Of a DNA stretch of 64,000 bases, positions 18,617 through 27,402 are shown piece by piece. The notes under the pieces were generated by a model. The model worked only from the letters and a program-made list of their open reading frames with translations, searched no databases and was not told the DNA's origin. The stretch's first letter is position 1. Each line of letters starts with the position of its first letter. Made by a program: the position numbers and the translations under genes. Source of the DNA: Geothrix fermentans DSM 14018 (GTDB taxonomy: Bacteria; Acidobacteriota; Holophagae; Holophagales; Holophagaceae); NCBI RefSeq assembly GCF_000428885.1, contig NZ_AUAU01000007.1:1-64000 (forward strand). The letters run 5' to 3'.

Positions 18617-19768
18617 TCAGCAGGGGAGGAGGATGCTGAAGTTCGACCCGAAGCCCGGCTGGCTCTGGGCCCTGATCTGGCCGTTATGGGCCGCCACCAG
18701 GCGCTGGACGATGGCCAGGCCCAGACCCACGCCTTGGCTGGCGTCGCTGCGCTCGGACTGGCGGAAGGGGTCGAAGATGAAGGGGAGGTCCCCGGCCGGG
18801 ATGCCCCGGCCCGTGTCGATGACGGACAGGCGGAGGAAGCGCAGGCCCGCCTCCACGCCGGAGCCGAACTCAACGCCCGTCTCCACCCGCACGGCCCCGC
18901 CCCGGGGCGTGAACTTGAAGGCATTGTCCACGAGGTTCACCAGGACGCGATCCAGCTTCTGCTGGTCGCCGAGGATCCGGGGCAGGTTCCCGGGAACGGC
19001 CAGCTGGAACTCCACACCGGTGGAGGCCGCCCGCAGATGGTACGGGGCCATCAGGGCCGCCAGCCACGAGACCGGCTCGATCTCCCCGAACTCGATGGGG
19101 ACCTGCCCGGTGTCGCTCCGGTAGATCTCCAGCATTTCGTCCAGCAGGGCCTTGATCCGCGCGCAGGAGGTTTCGGCCTTGTCCAGCGCCTCATCGTTGG
19201 CGGAGCTTCTACCCCGCACCTTTTCCAGGACGAGCCCGATCACGGTGAGGGGGGAACGGAGGTCATGGACCAGCATGGTCGTGAAGTTGGTCTTGAGGGT
19301 GTTGACCTCTTTGAGCTTGAGGTTGGCGTCCAGGAGGTTCTGGTTCTGGATCTCCAGCTCACGCTGGAGCCGGCCCAGGTTCACCTGGTGCTCCACCCGC
19401 ACCAGCACCTCCTCGGCGCTGAAGGGCTTGGTCACGTAGTCCCGGCCTCCCACGCGGAAGGCCTTCACCTTGTCGAGGGGATCGTCCAGGGCGCTGATGA
19501 AGATGATGGGGATGCGGGCCAGGGAGGCGTCCTTCTTGAAGGCCTCGCAGGTCTCGTAGCCGTCCATGCCGGGCATGTTCACGTCGAGCATCACCAGCTC
19601 GGGCGGGTGGCGGCGCGCGGCCTCCAGGGCCATGGGGCCGGAGGGCACGGCGCGCACCCGGTACTGGCGTTCCCGCAGCACCGCGCTCAGCAGGTCGAGG
19701 TTCGCCGGGTTGTCGTCCACGATGAGGATGTCGCCCTGGGGTACCAGCATGTCGGTCTCCGGAATCAT
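18617..19768 (-). CDS. Response regulator-histidine kinase hybrid (REC-HisKA-HATPase)
   Basis: 383 residues, cytoplasmic. A REC domain (about 13-128) has phospho-acceptor Asp62 in VMLDVNMPG and Lys114 in VTKPF. A short coiled coil is followed by HisKA with His168 in MLVHDLRSPLTVIG. An HATPase domain follows with NLVDNAFKFTPRG (N box), DTGRGIP (G1) and GVGLGLAIVQRL (G2). There is no membrane segment, so it probably receives phosphate from or signals with the overlapping upstream kinase. No DNA-binding output is encoded next to it. Confidence 0.9.
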   Translation of the reverse strand: MIPETDMLVPQGDILIVDDNPANLDLLSAVLRERQYRVRAVPSGPMALEAARRHPPELVMLDVNMPGMDGYETCEAFKKDASLARIPIIFISALDDPLDKVKAFRVGGRDYVTKPFSAEEVLVRVEHQVNLGRLQRELEIQNQNLLDANLKLKEVNTLKTNFTTMLVHDLRSPLTVIGLVLEKVRGRSSANDEALDKAETSCARIKALLDEMLEIYRSDTGQVPIEFGEIEPVSWLAALMAPYHLRAASTGVEFQLAVPGNLPRILGDQQKLDRVLVNLVDNAFKFTPRGGAVRVETGVEFGSGVEAGLRFLRLSVIDTGRGIPAGDLPFIFDPFRQSERSDASQGVGLGLAIVQRLVAAHNGQIRAQSQPGFGSNFSILLPC

Positions 19769-21960
19769 CGGTCCAGCGTGTCGAGCAGTTCCTGGAGTTT
19801 ATAGGCCCGGAGCAGGTGGCGGAGCCCGTCGGCCATGGGATTGGCCCCCAGCTGGTCCACCAGGGCCAACGCGGCCTCGGTGTCGCCGATCAGGACCGCA
19901 TCCTTCAGATCGGCCCGCCAGGCCTCCGGCTGGAGTTTCAGCGCGCCCAGGTCGCAGGATCCGGGCGCCGCCTCGGGCTCGCGCGTGAGGAAGCGCAGCC
20001 CGAGCAGCCGGCCCGCGATCTCGAAGAGGTGGGCCTCGCGGAAGGGCTTGCCCAGGAAGTCGTCGAAGCCGGACTTGCGGAGGGCCTCGCGGTCCAGGTC
20101 GATGACGCTGGCGGAGATGGCCACGACGAAGGTGTGGGGGAGATCCTGCTCCAGCTCCCGGCCGCGGAGGATCTGGAGGGCCTCGAAGCCGCTCATGCGG
20201 GGCATCCGCAGGTCCATCCAGATCAGGTCCGGGCGGTGGCGCTCCCAGAGCTCCAGGGCCTCCACGCCATCCCCGGCGGACTGCACCTGGAAGCCCACAG
20301 CATGCAGCAGCTGGGCCAGGAGGTCGCGGTTCTCCGGGCGGTCGTCCACCACGAGCATCTTCACGGGGCGCTGGCCGGGCTCCAGGCCCACCACCTGCCC
20401 GCGGTCCTCCAGCTCCAGGGGCGGCTCCCCCTCGGGCAGGGGCAGGCTGAAGCTGAAGCGGCTGCCTTCGCCCAGCTGGCTGTGAAGGGCGAGCTCGCCG
20501 CCCATGAGGTGCACCAGGGAGCGGCTGATGTGGAGGCCGAGGCCCGTCCCCTCCGCCGCCTGGGCGGGCCCTCCGGCCTGGAAGAAGGCCTGGAAGAGCT
20601 GGCGCTGGTCCTCCTCGGAGATGCCCGGCCCCGTGTCCTCCACGGCGAACCCGGCCCGCCCCTGGGCGTAGTCCACGCGGAGGGTCACGGAGCCCCGCTG
20701 GGTGAACTTCACCGCGTTGCCCAGCAGGTTCACGAGCACCTGGCGGAGCTTGGCGGCATCCCCCTCCAGGTGGGCCGGCAGGGCCGGATCCACCTCCAGC
20801 CGCAGCTCCAGGCCCTTGGCCTCGGCCCGGATCCGCTGCATGTCCAGCACCCCCTCCAGGAGGGCCGCCGTGGCGAAGGAGCCGGTGCGCAGCTCGAGGC
20901 CGCCCGACTCGATCTTGCTGAGGGAGAGCACGTCGTTGATCAGCGTCAGCAGGTGCTCCCCCGCCTCCAGGATGCGGGCGAGCTGGTCCTGGTCCTCGGC
21001 GCTGCGCCCCCCCCGGCGGGCCATGAGCTGGGCGTAGCCGAGGATGGCGTTGAGGGGCGTGCGCAGCTCGTGGCTCATGTTGGACAGGAAGGCGCTCTTC
21101 GCCCGGTTCGCGGTCTGGGCCCGGGCCTCGCTGGCCCGCAGGTCCGCCTTCTGCCGGTCCAGGGCCTCGATGGTGTCCCGGAGGCGGGCGATCATGCGGT
21201 TCAGCTCCCGGGCCATGTCCGCGAGCTCGTCCCGGCCCTTGATGGCCACCCGGGCCTCCAGGTCGCCCTCGGCGGCGCGCCGCACCTGGGCCACCATCCG
21301 CCGGATGCTGCCGGAGAGGTCCCGAGCGATCAGGTAGCCCAGGGCCAGGGCCGCGGCCAGGCCGGCGAGGATCATGCCGTAGGAGAGCAGCCGCGTCCGC
21401 CGGGACCGGGCCCCCATCTCCTCGAGGGTCCGCTGGGCCGCGTCCTCCTGGGTCTGCACCAGGCCCGCGAGGAGGTCCGTGAGGGGCTGGATCTGCGGCA
21501 GCAGGTCGTCGTCCACGAAGCGGCCCAGCTCCGGCAGCCGGACCTCCGCCAGGAGCTGCTCCAGGCGGTCCAGGTCCCGGGCCACGTAGACCATGAGGGC
21601 ATCCCCGCGGGCCAGCACCTCCGGATCCGACTGGGCCGGGGCCGAGGCCTTGAACTCGGCCCACTGGCGCCCCGCCTCCCGCCGCGCGGAGCGCACCCGC
21701 ACCAGCCCCTCCGCCGGCGCCAGGGTGCCGCCCCGCACCTGGCGGGCCGAGAAGAGGATGCGGAGGCCATAGGCGTCGGACACGATCTTGAGCTGGCGCA
21801 CGGGCACCAGCCGGTTCTCGACGATCCGCAGGGTCTGCGCCTCCTCCTGGTGGAGGAAGCGGAGCTGGATCAGGGCCAGTCCCGCGAGGATGGCCGCCAC
21901 GAGGCTGTAGCCCAGCCAGAGCTTGGCGGCAATGCGGAAGCGGCTGAGGAAGGCGGGCAT
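19765..21960 (-). CDS. Membrane hybrid sensor histidine kinase (HAMP-HisKA-HATPase-REC)
   Basis: 731 residues. Two membrane helices (about 14-32 and 193-212) flank a helical periplasmic domain of about 155 residues. HAMP follows (about 213-265), then HisKA with His297 in NMSHELRTPLNAILG, HATPase with NLLGNAVKFT and DTGPGIS, and a REC domain with Asp583 in LIWMDLRMP. A helical tail of about 90 residues ends the protein. Start 21960 is preferred over an in-frame ATG at 22002 because GAAGGGA precedes it and the first membrane helix follows at once. It overlaps the next kinase gene by 4 nt. The ligand is unknown. Confidence 0.9.
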   Translation of the reverse strand: MPAFLSRFRIAAKLWLGYSLVAAILAGLALIQLRFLHQEEAQTLRIVENRLVPVRQLKIVSDAYGLRILFSARQVRGGTLAPAEGLVRVRSARREAGRQWAEFKASAPAQSDPEVLARGDALMVYVARDLDRLEQLLAEVRLPELGRFVDDDLLPQIQPLTDLLAGLVQTQEDAAQRTLEEMGARSRRTRLLSYGMILAGLAAALALGYLIARDLSGSIRRMVAQVRRAAEGDLEARVAIKGRDELADMARELNRMIARLRDTIEALDRQKADLRASEARAQTANRAKSAFLSNMSHELRTPLNAILGYAQLMARRGGRSAEDQDQLARILEAGEHLLTLINDVLSLSKIESGGLELRTGSFATAALLEGVLDMQRIRAEAKGLELRLEVDPALPAHLEGDAAKLRQVLVNLLGNAVKFTQRGSVTLRVDYAQGRAGFAVEDTGPGISEEDQRQLFQAFFQAGGPAQAAEGTGLGLHISRSLVHLMGGELALHSQLGEGSRFSFSLPLPEGEPPLELEDRGQVVGLEPGQRPVKMLVVDDRPENRDLLAQLLHAVGFQVQSAGDGVEALELWERHRPDLIWMDLRMPRMSGFEALQILRGRELEQDLPHTFVVAISASVIDLDREALRKSGFDDFLGKPFREAHLFEIAGRLLGLRFLTREPEAAPGSCDLGALKLQPEAWRADLKDAVLIGDTEAALALVDQLGANPMADGLRHLLRAYKLQELLDTLDR

Positions 21961-22148
21961 GCGACATCCCTTCGGAGCCGGCAGGCGAACCGCCGGAGTC
22001 AACCAGGCATTCGCGGGATCTGGCCAGCGGACTGGCGGTGCTTCCGTGGAATGATGCCGGGTCGGGTCATCTGCCGCAATGATTCGCGTTCCCCTGGCCT
22101 AAAATCAGCGTACGCCCCCTGTCCAAGAGGTCCCCGGGGAACCCTGCC

Positions 22149-22937
22149 ATGCCCACCTTCCGCCACCTCCGATCCGCGCTCGCGGCCCTCTGCCTCCTGG
22201 GCTGCGCCCTGCCCGCGCGCGCCGAGGCGCCCGCCCCCCTGGCCATCGCCGCGGCGGCGGACCTGCAGTTCGCCCTGGCTGAGCTGAAGACCGCCTTCCT
22301 CAGGACGCACCCGGCCGTGGAGGTGTCCGTCACCCATGGCGCCTCCGGGACCTTCTACACCCAGCTCCTGAACAGGGCCCCCTTCGACCTCTTCCTTTCC
22401 GCCGACCTCGACTACCCGAAGAGGCTGGTGGCGGCCGGGCTGGCGGACGGCAGCACCACCTTCCTCTACAGCCGGGGCCACCTGGTGCTGTGGGTCCCCG
22501 CGGGCTCCCCCATCCCCCTGGAGCAGCTCGGCATGAAGGCCCTGCTCCATCCCGCGGCGAAGAAGGTGGCCATCGCCAACCCCCGCCACGCGCCCTACGG
22601 CCGCGCGGCCGAGGCCGCCCTGGCCAGGCTGGGCCTGCTGGAGGCCGTGCGACCGCGCCTGGTCTTCGGGGAGAACATCGGCCAGACCGCCCAGTTCGTG
22701 CAGAGCGGCGCCGCCGACATCGGCCTCATCGCCCTCTCCCTGGCCAAGGCCCCGGCCATGGCCGGAGGCCGGATGCGGGAGATCCCCCAGGACGCGCATC
22801 CTCCCCTGGACCAGGGCGGGGTGATCCTGAACCACGCGAGGAACCGGGCTGCCGCCCTGGCCTTCCGCGACTTCATGAGGTCCCAGGAGGGGAAGGCCAT
22901 CCTCCTGAAGTACGGATTCGACACGGGTTCCCGCTGA
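22149..22937 (+). CDS. modA: Molybdate ABC transporter, periplasmic binding protein
   Basis: 262 residues. After the signal peptide (about 1-26, ending ARAEA) comes the ModA start LAIAAAADLQFALAEL. Motifs include VTHGASGTFYTQL, PFDLFLSADLDYPKRL and IANPRHAPYGRAAEAAL, all typical of ModA/WtpA-like binding proteins for molybdate or tungstate. It captures oxyanion in the periplasm for ModBC. The stop overlaps the modB start by 1 nt (TGATG). The gene is divergent from the kinase pair with about 190 bp between the starts. Confidence 0.93.
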   Translation: MPTFRHLRSALAALCLLGCALPARAEAPAPLAIAAAADLQFALAELKTAFLRTHPAVEVSVTHGASGTFYTQLLNRAPFDLFLSADLDYPKRLVAAGLADGSTTFLYSRGHLVLWVPAGSPIPLEQLGMKALLHPAAKKVAIANPRHAPYGRAAEAALARLGLLEAVRPRLVFGENIGQTAQFVQSGAADIGLIALSLAKAPAMAGGRMREIPQDAHPPLDQGGVILNHARNRAAALAFRDFMRSQEGKAILLKYGFDTGSR

Positions 22938-23611
22938 TGGACTGGCAGGCCCTCCGCCTGAGCCTCGAGCTCGCCTCCCTGACCACCGCGGCCCTGCTGG
23001 TCCTGGGCCTGCCCCTGGCCTACTGGCTGGCCTTCTCACGGCAGCGGTGGAAGTTCCTGGTGGAGGCGGTGGTGGCCATGCCCCTGGTGCTGCCGCCCAC
23101 GGTGCTGGGTTTCTACCTGCTCATGGCCATGGGCCCCCGCAGCCCCCTGGGCCGGGCCTGGGAGGGCCTCTTCGGGCGCACCCTGCCCTTCTCCTTCGAG
23201 GGCCTGCTCATCGCGTCCGTGCTCTACAGTCTGCCCTTCATGATCCAGCCCCTGGCGGCGGCCTTCGCCTCCGTGGACAAGGGGCTCATCGAGGCCTCCT
23301 GGTGCCTGGGCGAGTCCCGGGCCCGCACCTTCCTCCGCGTGATCGCGCCGCTCTCCTGGGCCGGCATCCTCACGGGCCTGGTGCTCACCTTCGCCCACAC
23401 CCTGGGCGAGTTCGGCGTGGTGCTCATGGTGGGCGGCAACCTGCCGGGCCGCACCCGCACCGTGAGCATCGCCATCTACGACCAGGTGCAGGCCATGGAC
23501 TACGCCCCGGCCGCCCGCACGGCCGCCCTCCTGCTGGGCGTGTCCTTCCTGGTGCTGGCCTTCACCTACGCCCTGCGGCGCCGCCAGAGGAAGCCGTGGA
23601 CGATCCTCTGA
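22937..23611 (+). CDS. modB: Molybdate ABC transporter permease
   Basis: 224 residues with about five membrane helices. The EAA-type loop that contacts ModC reads EASWCLGESRARTFLRVIAPLSWAGI, and FAHTLGEFGVVLMVGG is the conserved ModB segment. The length is standard. It starts at ATG 22937, overlapping modA, and its end overlaps modC by 16 nt. The three genes therefore form a tight operon with coupled translation. Confidence 0.94.
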   Translation: MDWQALRLSLELASLTTAALLVLGLPLAYWLAFSRQRWKFLVEAVVAMPLVLPPTVLGFYLLMAMGPRSPLGRAWEGLFGRTLPFSFEGLLIASVLYSLPFMIQPLAAAFASVDKGLIEASWCLGESRARTFLRVIAPLSWAGILTGLVLTFAHTLGEFGVVLMVGGNLPGRTRTVSIAIYDQVQAMDYAPAARTAALLLGVSFLVLAFTYALRRRQRKPWTIL

Positions 23612-24717
23612 GCCCCGGCGCCACCTTCCTCCAAGCGGAGGCCGAACGCCGCTTCCCCGGCGGGGCCACCGTCGAGGCCCGCTTCGAGATCCCGGCCCCG
23701 GGCTTCTCGGTGACTGTGCTCTTTGGCCCATCGGGCTCGGGCAAGACCACGGTCCTGCGCCTGCTCGCGGGCCTGGAGCGGGTGGACCGCGGAACCATCC
23801 AGGTCGGCGGGACCTGCTGGTCCGATGCCGGCCGCCGCATCCACCTCCCGCCCCAGGCCCGGAACCTGGGCTTCCTGCCCCAGGCCTACCACCTCTTCCC
23901 CCACCTCAGCGTGGCGGCCAACCTGGCCTACGGCCTGAGGGGCCTGGACGCCGCCGGGCGGGCGGCCCGGGTGGACGAGCTGCTCGGGCTGCTCGACCTG
24001 GAGGCCCTGGGGCACCGGCACCCGGGGGAGCTGTCCGGCGGGCAGCAGCAGCGCGTGGCCCTGGGCCGGGCCCTGGCGCGGCGGCCCCGGCTGCTGCTGC
24101 TGGACGAGCCCCTGTCCGCCCTGGACCGGCCCTCCCAGCTGCGCCTCCGCCAGGAGCTGCGCGGTCTGCTCCGCCGCCTGGACCTTCCCACGGTCCTGGT
24201 GACCCACGACCGCGCGGAAGCGCTCCACCTCGGGGACCGGCTGGTGGTGCTGGACCAGGGCCGCGTCTGCCAGAGCGGCGACATCCAGCAGGTCTTCGAC
24301 CGGCCCACGGATCCCACCGTGGCGCGGATCCTGGGCGTGGAGACCGTGGTGCGGGGCCGCATCGAATCCATCGTCGAGGGCATGGCCACGATCACCGTGG
24401 GCTCCGCGCAGATCCTGGCCGCCGATCCCGGCAGCCTCGGCTGGAACGTCTTCGTCTGCATCCGCGGCGAAGACGTGGCCGTGGAGCGCCGGGGCGGCGC
24501 CGGTTCCGGCTCCGGGTCCACGGTCCGCAACCGCCTGCCCGCCCGCATCACGGCCCTGCACCCGGAAGGCTCCCTCGTGCGGGTCTCCCTGGACGCGGGC
24601 TTCCCCCTGGAGAGCCTGGTGACCCGCCAGGCCTGCGCGGACCTCTCCCTGGCGGAGGGCGACCCGGTCTGCGCGGTCCTCAAGGCCGCCGCCATCCACC
24701 TGATCCCGCACGATTGA
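23596..24717 (+). CDS. modC: Molybdate ABC transporter ATPase
   Basis: 373 residues. The ABC core has Walker A FGPSGSGKTT, signature LSGGQQQRVALGRAL, Walker B LLLLDEPLSALD and the switch His in LVTHDRAEAL. A C-terminal regulatory region of about 120 residues (from about 250) has a TOBE/Mop-like repeat with QILAADPGS and RITALHPEGSLVRVSLD, which in ModC binds oxyanion. A GTG start at 23596 is chosen with AGAGGA just upstream and places the gene 16 nt inside modB. The stop abuts the convergent NTF2-like gene at TGATCA. Confidence 0.93.
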   Translation: MDDPLSPGATFLQAEAERRFPGGATVEARFEIPAPGFSVTVLFGPSGSGKTTVLRLLAGLERVDRGTIQVGGTCWSDAGRRIHLPPQARNLGFLPQAYHLFPHLSVAANLAYGLRGLDAAGRAARVDELLGLLDLEALGHRHPGELSGGQQQRVALGRALARRPRLLLLDEPLSALDRPSQLRLRQELRGLLRRLDLPTVLVTHDRAEALHLGDRLVVLDQGRVCQSGDIQQVFDRPTDPTVARILGVETVVRGRIESIVEGMATITVGSAQILAADPGSLGWNVFVCIRGEDVAVERRGGAGSGSGSTVRNRLPARITALHPEGSLVRVSLDAGFPLESLVTRQACADLSLAEGDPVCAVLKAAAIHLIPHD

Positions 24718-25512
24718 TCAGGGCCGCTGGGCCAGCGGCAGGGCCACGTCCATGGCCAGATGCCAGCCTGTGCCCCCCCGGCGCCAGACCTGCAGGACCG
24801 TGAATCCGGTGTCCCGACGATGCCGTCGGCCCCAGCGGAAGGCCAGGTCCCGGCTGGACGCCACCTCGGCGCCCAGGGACTCCCACCGCACCCCGCCCGC
24901 CTCGCCTGGGGCCAGGACCGCCAGGTTGCCGGGTCGCACCGCCTGGCCCTTCCGGTAGAGCCGCAGATCCGGATCCGCCGCCGCGCGGAGCGCCAGGGCC
25001 AAGTCCCCCTCAGCGGCTTTGTCGAAGGCGGCCCAGGCCGCTCCGGGCCCCTCTCCGGGCGGCGCCGTGGCCACATGGGTGACCAGCGCCAAGGGCGCCT
25101 CCTCGTGGGCCGGGTGCGGCACGCCCATGTCCAGCCGCACCTGCCAGCGCCCACCCCGGCGCACCCATAGGCTGAGGAAGTGGCCGAAGGCGGTCGGGGC
25201 CTCGGCCCCAGCCGCGCGCCAGGACCAGGGCCCCGTGCTCACGGCGAAGTCTCCGCTGGCCGCCAGCTCCACGTAGGCGGGCCCCCAGCTCAGGAGGCTG
25301 CCGTCGTCCTTCCGGGTCCCGTAGATCCGGCGGCCCGCCTCGGGCTCGGGCATGAACACCAGGCCATCCCCGGCGAGGTGGGCCAGGAAGGCGGCAGGCG
25401 TGCCCAGGCGGGCGGCGTCGGCCGCGAAGGCCCGCTCCGCCTGGGCGACGTCCTCCGCGGCTGGGCGGGTCGGGGAGGCCTGGATCGGAGGGGGCGGAGG
25501 AAGGGGGGGCAT
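24718..25512 (-). CDS. NTF2/SnoaL-like protein, probable duplicated DUF4440-type fold
   Basis: 264 residues from ATG 25512. A proline-rich start (MPPLPPPPP) precedes two similar halves. The first has AERAFAADAARLGTPAAFLAHLAGDGLVFMPEP and WRWQVRLDMGVPH-like ends; the second has AFDKAAEGDLALALRAAADPDLRLYRKG and a closing GTGWHLAMDVALPL. Both resemble NTF2-like DUF4440 units, whose roles vary. The open frame runs further upstream but passes through the terminator at 25623-25656, so an earlier start is unlikely. No good ribosome binding site is visible. Function is unknown. Confidence 0.6.
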   Translation of the reverse strand: MPPLPPPPPIQASPTRPAAEDVAQAERAFAADAARLGTPAAFLAHLAGDGLVFMPEPEAGRRIYGTRKDDGSLLSWGPAYVELAASGDFAVSTGPWSWRAAGAEAPTAFGHFLSLWVRRGGRWQVRLDMGVPHPAHEEAPLALVTHVATAPPGEGPGAAWAAFDKAAEGDLALALRAAADPDLRLYRKGQAVRPGNLAVLAPGEAGGVRWESLGAEVASSRDLAFRWGRRHRRDTGFTVLQVWRRGGTGWHLAMDVALPLAQRP

Positions 25513-25622
25513 GAAGGCAGGATGGGCCGCCGGACGACGCTGGCAAGGCGGCCGGGCTCCCCGATGTCGCCTCCACCTGATCCCGCACCACTGATTCGTT
25601 CTCCGCCGCAGTCGGAGGCCTA

Positions 25623-25656
25623 CGAAAAACGCGGGCCGGATGGCCCGCGTTTTTCG
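25623..25656. terminator. Intrinsic terminator downstream of gcvPB
   Basis: CGAAAAACGCGGGCC (25623-25637) pairs perfectly with GGCCCGCGTTTTTCG (25642-25656) around a GGAT loop. On the minus strand the stem ends in a T run, directly after the gcvPB stop. Confidence 0.88.
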
Positions 25657-25668
25657 CATGGGGAAGGA

Positions 25669-27198
25669 TCAGGCCTTGGTCCAGCGCAACACGGGCTTGC
25701 GGGCGGCGGTGGTCTCGTCCATGCGGCGCAGGGGGGCCAGGGTCGGCGCCTGGTGCAGGGCCTCCGGGTCCGTCTCCACTTCCTTCGCGATGGCCAGCAT
25801 GGTGTCGCAGAAGGCGTCCAGCTCGTCCTTGCCTTCGCTCTCCGTGGGCTCGATCATCAGCGCGCCGGGCACGATCAGGGGGAAGTAGATCGTGGGCGGG
25901 TGGTAGCCGTGGTCGATGAGGCGCTTGGCGATGTCCAGGGTGTGGACGTCATGCTTGGCCTGCAGGGTGTCGCTGAAGACCACCTCGTGCAGGCTGGGCG
26001 AGTCGATGTGCAGGGCGTAGGCGTCCTTCAGCCGGGCGCGGATGTAGTTGGCGTTCACGATGGCGCGCAGGGTGGCCTCGCGCAGGCCGTCGCTGCCGTG
26101 GCTCAGGCAATAGGCGAGGGCGCGCACCAGGATGCCGAAGTTGCCGAAGAAGGTGTGCACCTTGCCGATGCTCTGGGGCCGGTTCCAGTCCCAGCGGTAG
26201 CTGTGCTTGGGCACCTCGCCCTCGCCCACCTTCACGGTGTCGCGGACGACCACGGGGACGGGCAGGAAGGGCAGCAGCTTCTCGGCGCAGCAGACGGGCC
26301 CGGCGCCGGGGCCGCCGCCGCCGTGGGGCGTGGAGAAGGTCTTGTGGAGGTTCAGGTGCATCACGTCCACACCGAAGTCGCCGGGCCGCGCCACGCCCAC
26401 CAGGGCGTTCATGTTGGCGCCGTCCATGTAGACCAGGGCGCCCACGCTGTGGAGCAGGTCGCTGATCTCCTTGAAGCGGTACTCGAAGACGCCCACGGTG
26501 TTGGGGTTCGTGATCATGGCGCCGGCGATCTCGGTGCCGAGTTCCGCCACGAGGGTCTTCAGGCCCTTGCGGACCTTGCCGTTCACGGGGTCGGTCACGT
26601 CCTCGAAGCTGATGGTGCCATCCGGTCGCGAGGGCAGCTCCACCACGTCGTAGCCCGCCATGGCGGCGGTGGCGGGGTTGGTGCCGTGGCCGCTGTCGGG
26701 GATGAGGATGACGCGGCGCTTGGCGCCCTGGGCCACGTGGTAGGCACGGATGAGCATCACGCCCGTGAGCTCGCCGGCGGCGCCGGCGCTGGGCTGAAGC
26801 GTGACGCCGGGCAGGCCCGTGATCTCCTTCAGCCACTCCTGGAGGGTGAAGACCAGCTCCAGGTTGCCCTGCACGAGGGCATCGGGGGCCATGGGGTGGC
26901 TGTCGGTGAAGCCCGGCAGCCCGGCGACCTTCTCGTTCAGCCGCGGGTTGTGCTTCATGGTGCAGCTGCCCAGCGGGTAGATGCCGTCGTCCACGCCGTA
27001 GTTCCACTTGGAGAGGCGGGTGAAGTGACGGATGACCTCCACCTCGCTCAGCTCGGGCAGGGCGTCGAAGCCGCTGCGCTTGAGGTGGGCGGGACGGGTG
27101 TCCTTGGCCGCGGGCACGTCGAGTTTCGGCAGGTCCATGCCCCGCTTGCCGGGGACAGAGCGCTCGAAGGAGAGGGGTTCGCGCTGACGGAGGAACAT
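25669..27198 (-). CDS. gcvPB: Glycine dehydrogenase (decarboxylating) subunit 2
   Basis: 509 residues. This is the PLP-binding half of the split P-protein, which decarboxylates glycine and loads the aminomethyl group on the H-protein lipoate. The PLP lysine is in MHLNLHKTFSTPHGGGGPG, and the early segment DDGIYPLGSCTMKHNPRLNE is typical. Start 27198 is chosen over 27228 because AGGTGA precedes it. gcvPA lies upstream on the same strand, with a 204-bp spacer that holds a palindromic repeat. gcvH and gcvT are not in the window. Confidence 0.95.
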   Translation of the reverse strand: MFLRQREPLSFERSVPGKRGMDLPKLDVPAAKDTRPAHLKRSGFDALPELSEVEVIRHFTRLSKWNYGVDDGIYPLGSCTMKHNPRLNEKVAGLPGFTDSHPMAPDALVQGNLELVFTLQEWLKEITGLPGVTLQPSAGAAGELTGVMLIRAYHVAQGAKRRVILIPDSGHGTNPATAAMAGYDVVELPSRPDGTISFEDVTDPVNGKVRKGLKTLVAELGTEIAGAMITNPNTVGVFEYRFKEISDLLHSVGALVYMDGANMNALVGVARPGDFGVDVMHLNLHKTFSTPHGGGGPGAGPVCCAEKLLPFLPVPVVVRDTVKVGEGEVPKHSYRWDWNRPQSIGKVHTFFGNFGILVRALAYCLSHGSDGLREATLRAIVNANYIRARLKDAYALHIDSPSLHEVVFSDTLQAKHDVHTLDIAKRLIDHGYHPPTIYFPLIVPGALMIEPTESEGKDELDAFCDTMLAIAKEVETDPEALHQAPTLAPLRRMDETTAARKPVLRWTKA

Positions 27199-27253
27199 GG
27201 GATCACCTGAGAAAATTCGATGGATCAACGATCATGGACTGGCCAAACAGATC

Positions 27254-27378
27254 CACCACGGAGACACAGAGGCCACGGAGGAAAACCACGGAGATGGCAC
27301 GGAGGAGATCTCGCGCATCGACTGCGTTCTCCGTGTTCCTCTCCGTGTCGACTCCGTGCACTCCGTGCCTCCGTGGTG
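27254..27378. repeat. Imperfect palindrome of CACGGAG units between gcvPA and gcvPB
   Basis: The outer arms CACCACGGAG (27254-27263) and CTCCGTGGTG (27369-27378) are exact reverse complements. Inward, both arms are runs of CACGGAG or CACAGAG units at 8-11 bp spacing, and the arms match only loosely. It is the fourth member of the short-period palindrome family in the window. It is transcribed between two cistrons of one operon, where a fold could affect mRNA stability. Confidence 0.8.
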
Positions 27379-27402
27379 AAGTCGTTTTCCGTGATGGGTG
27401 CT

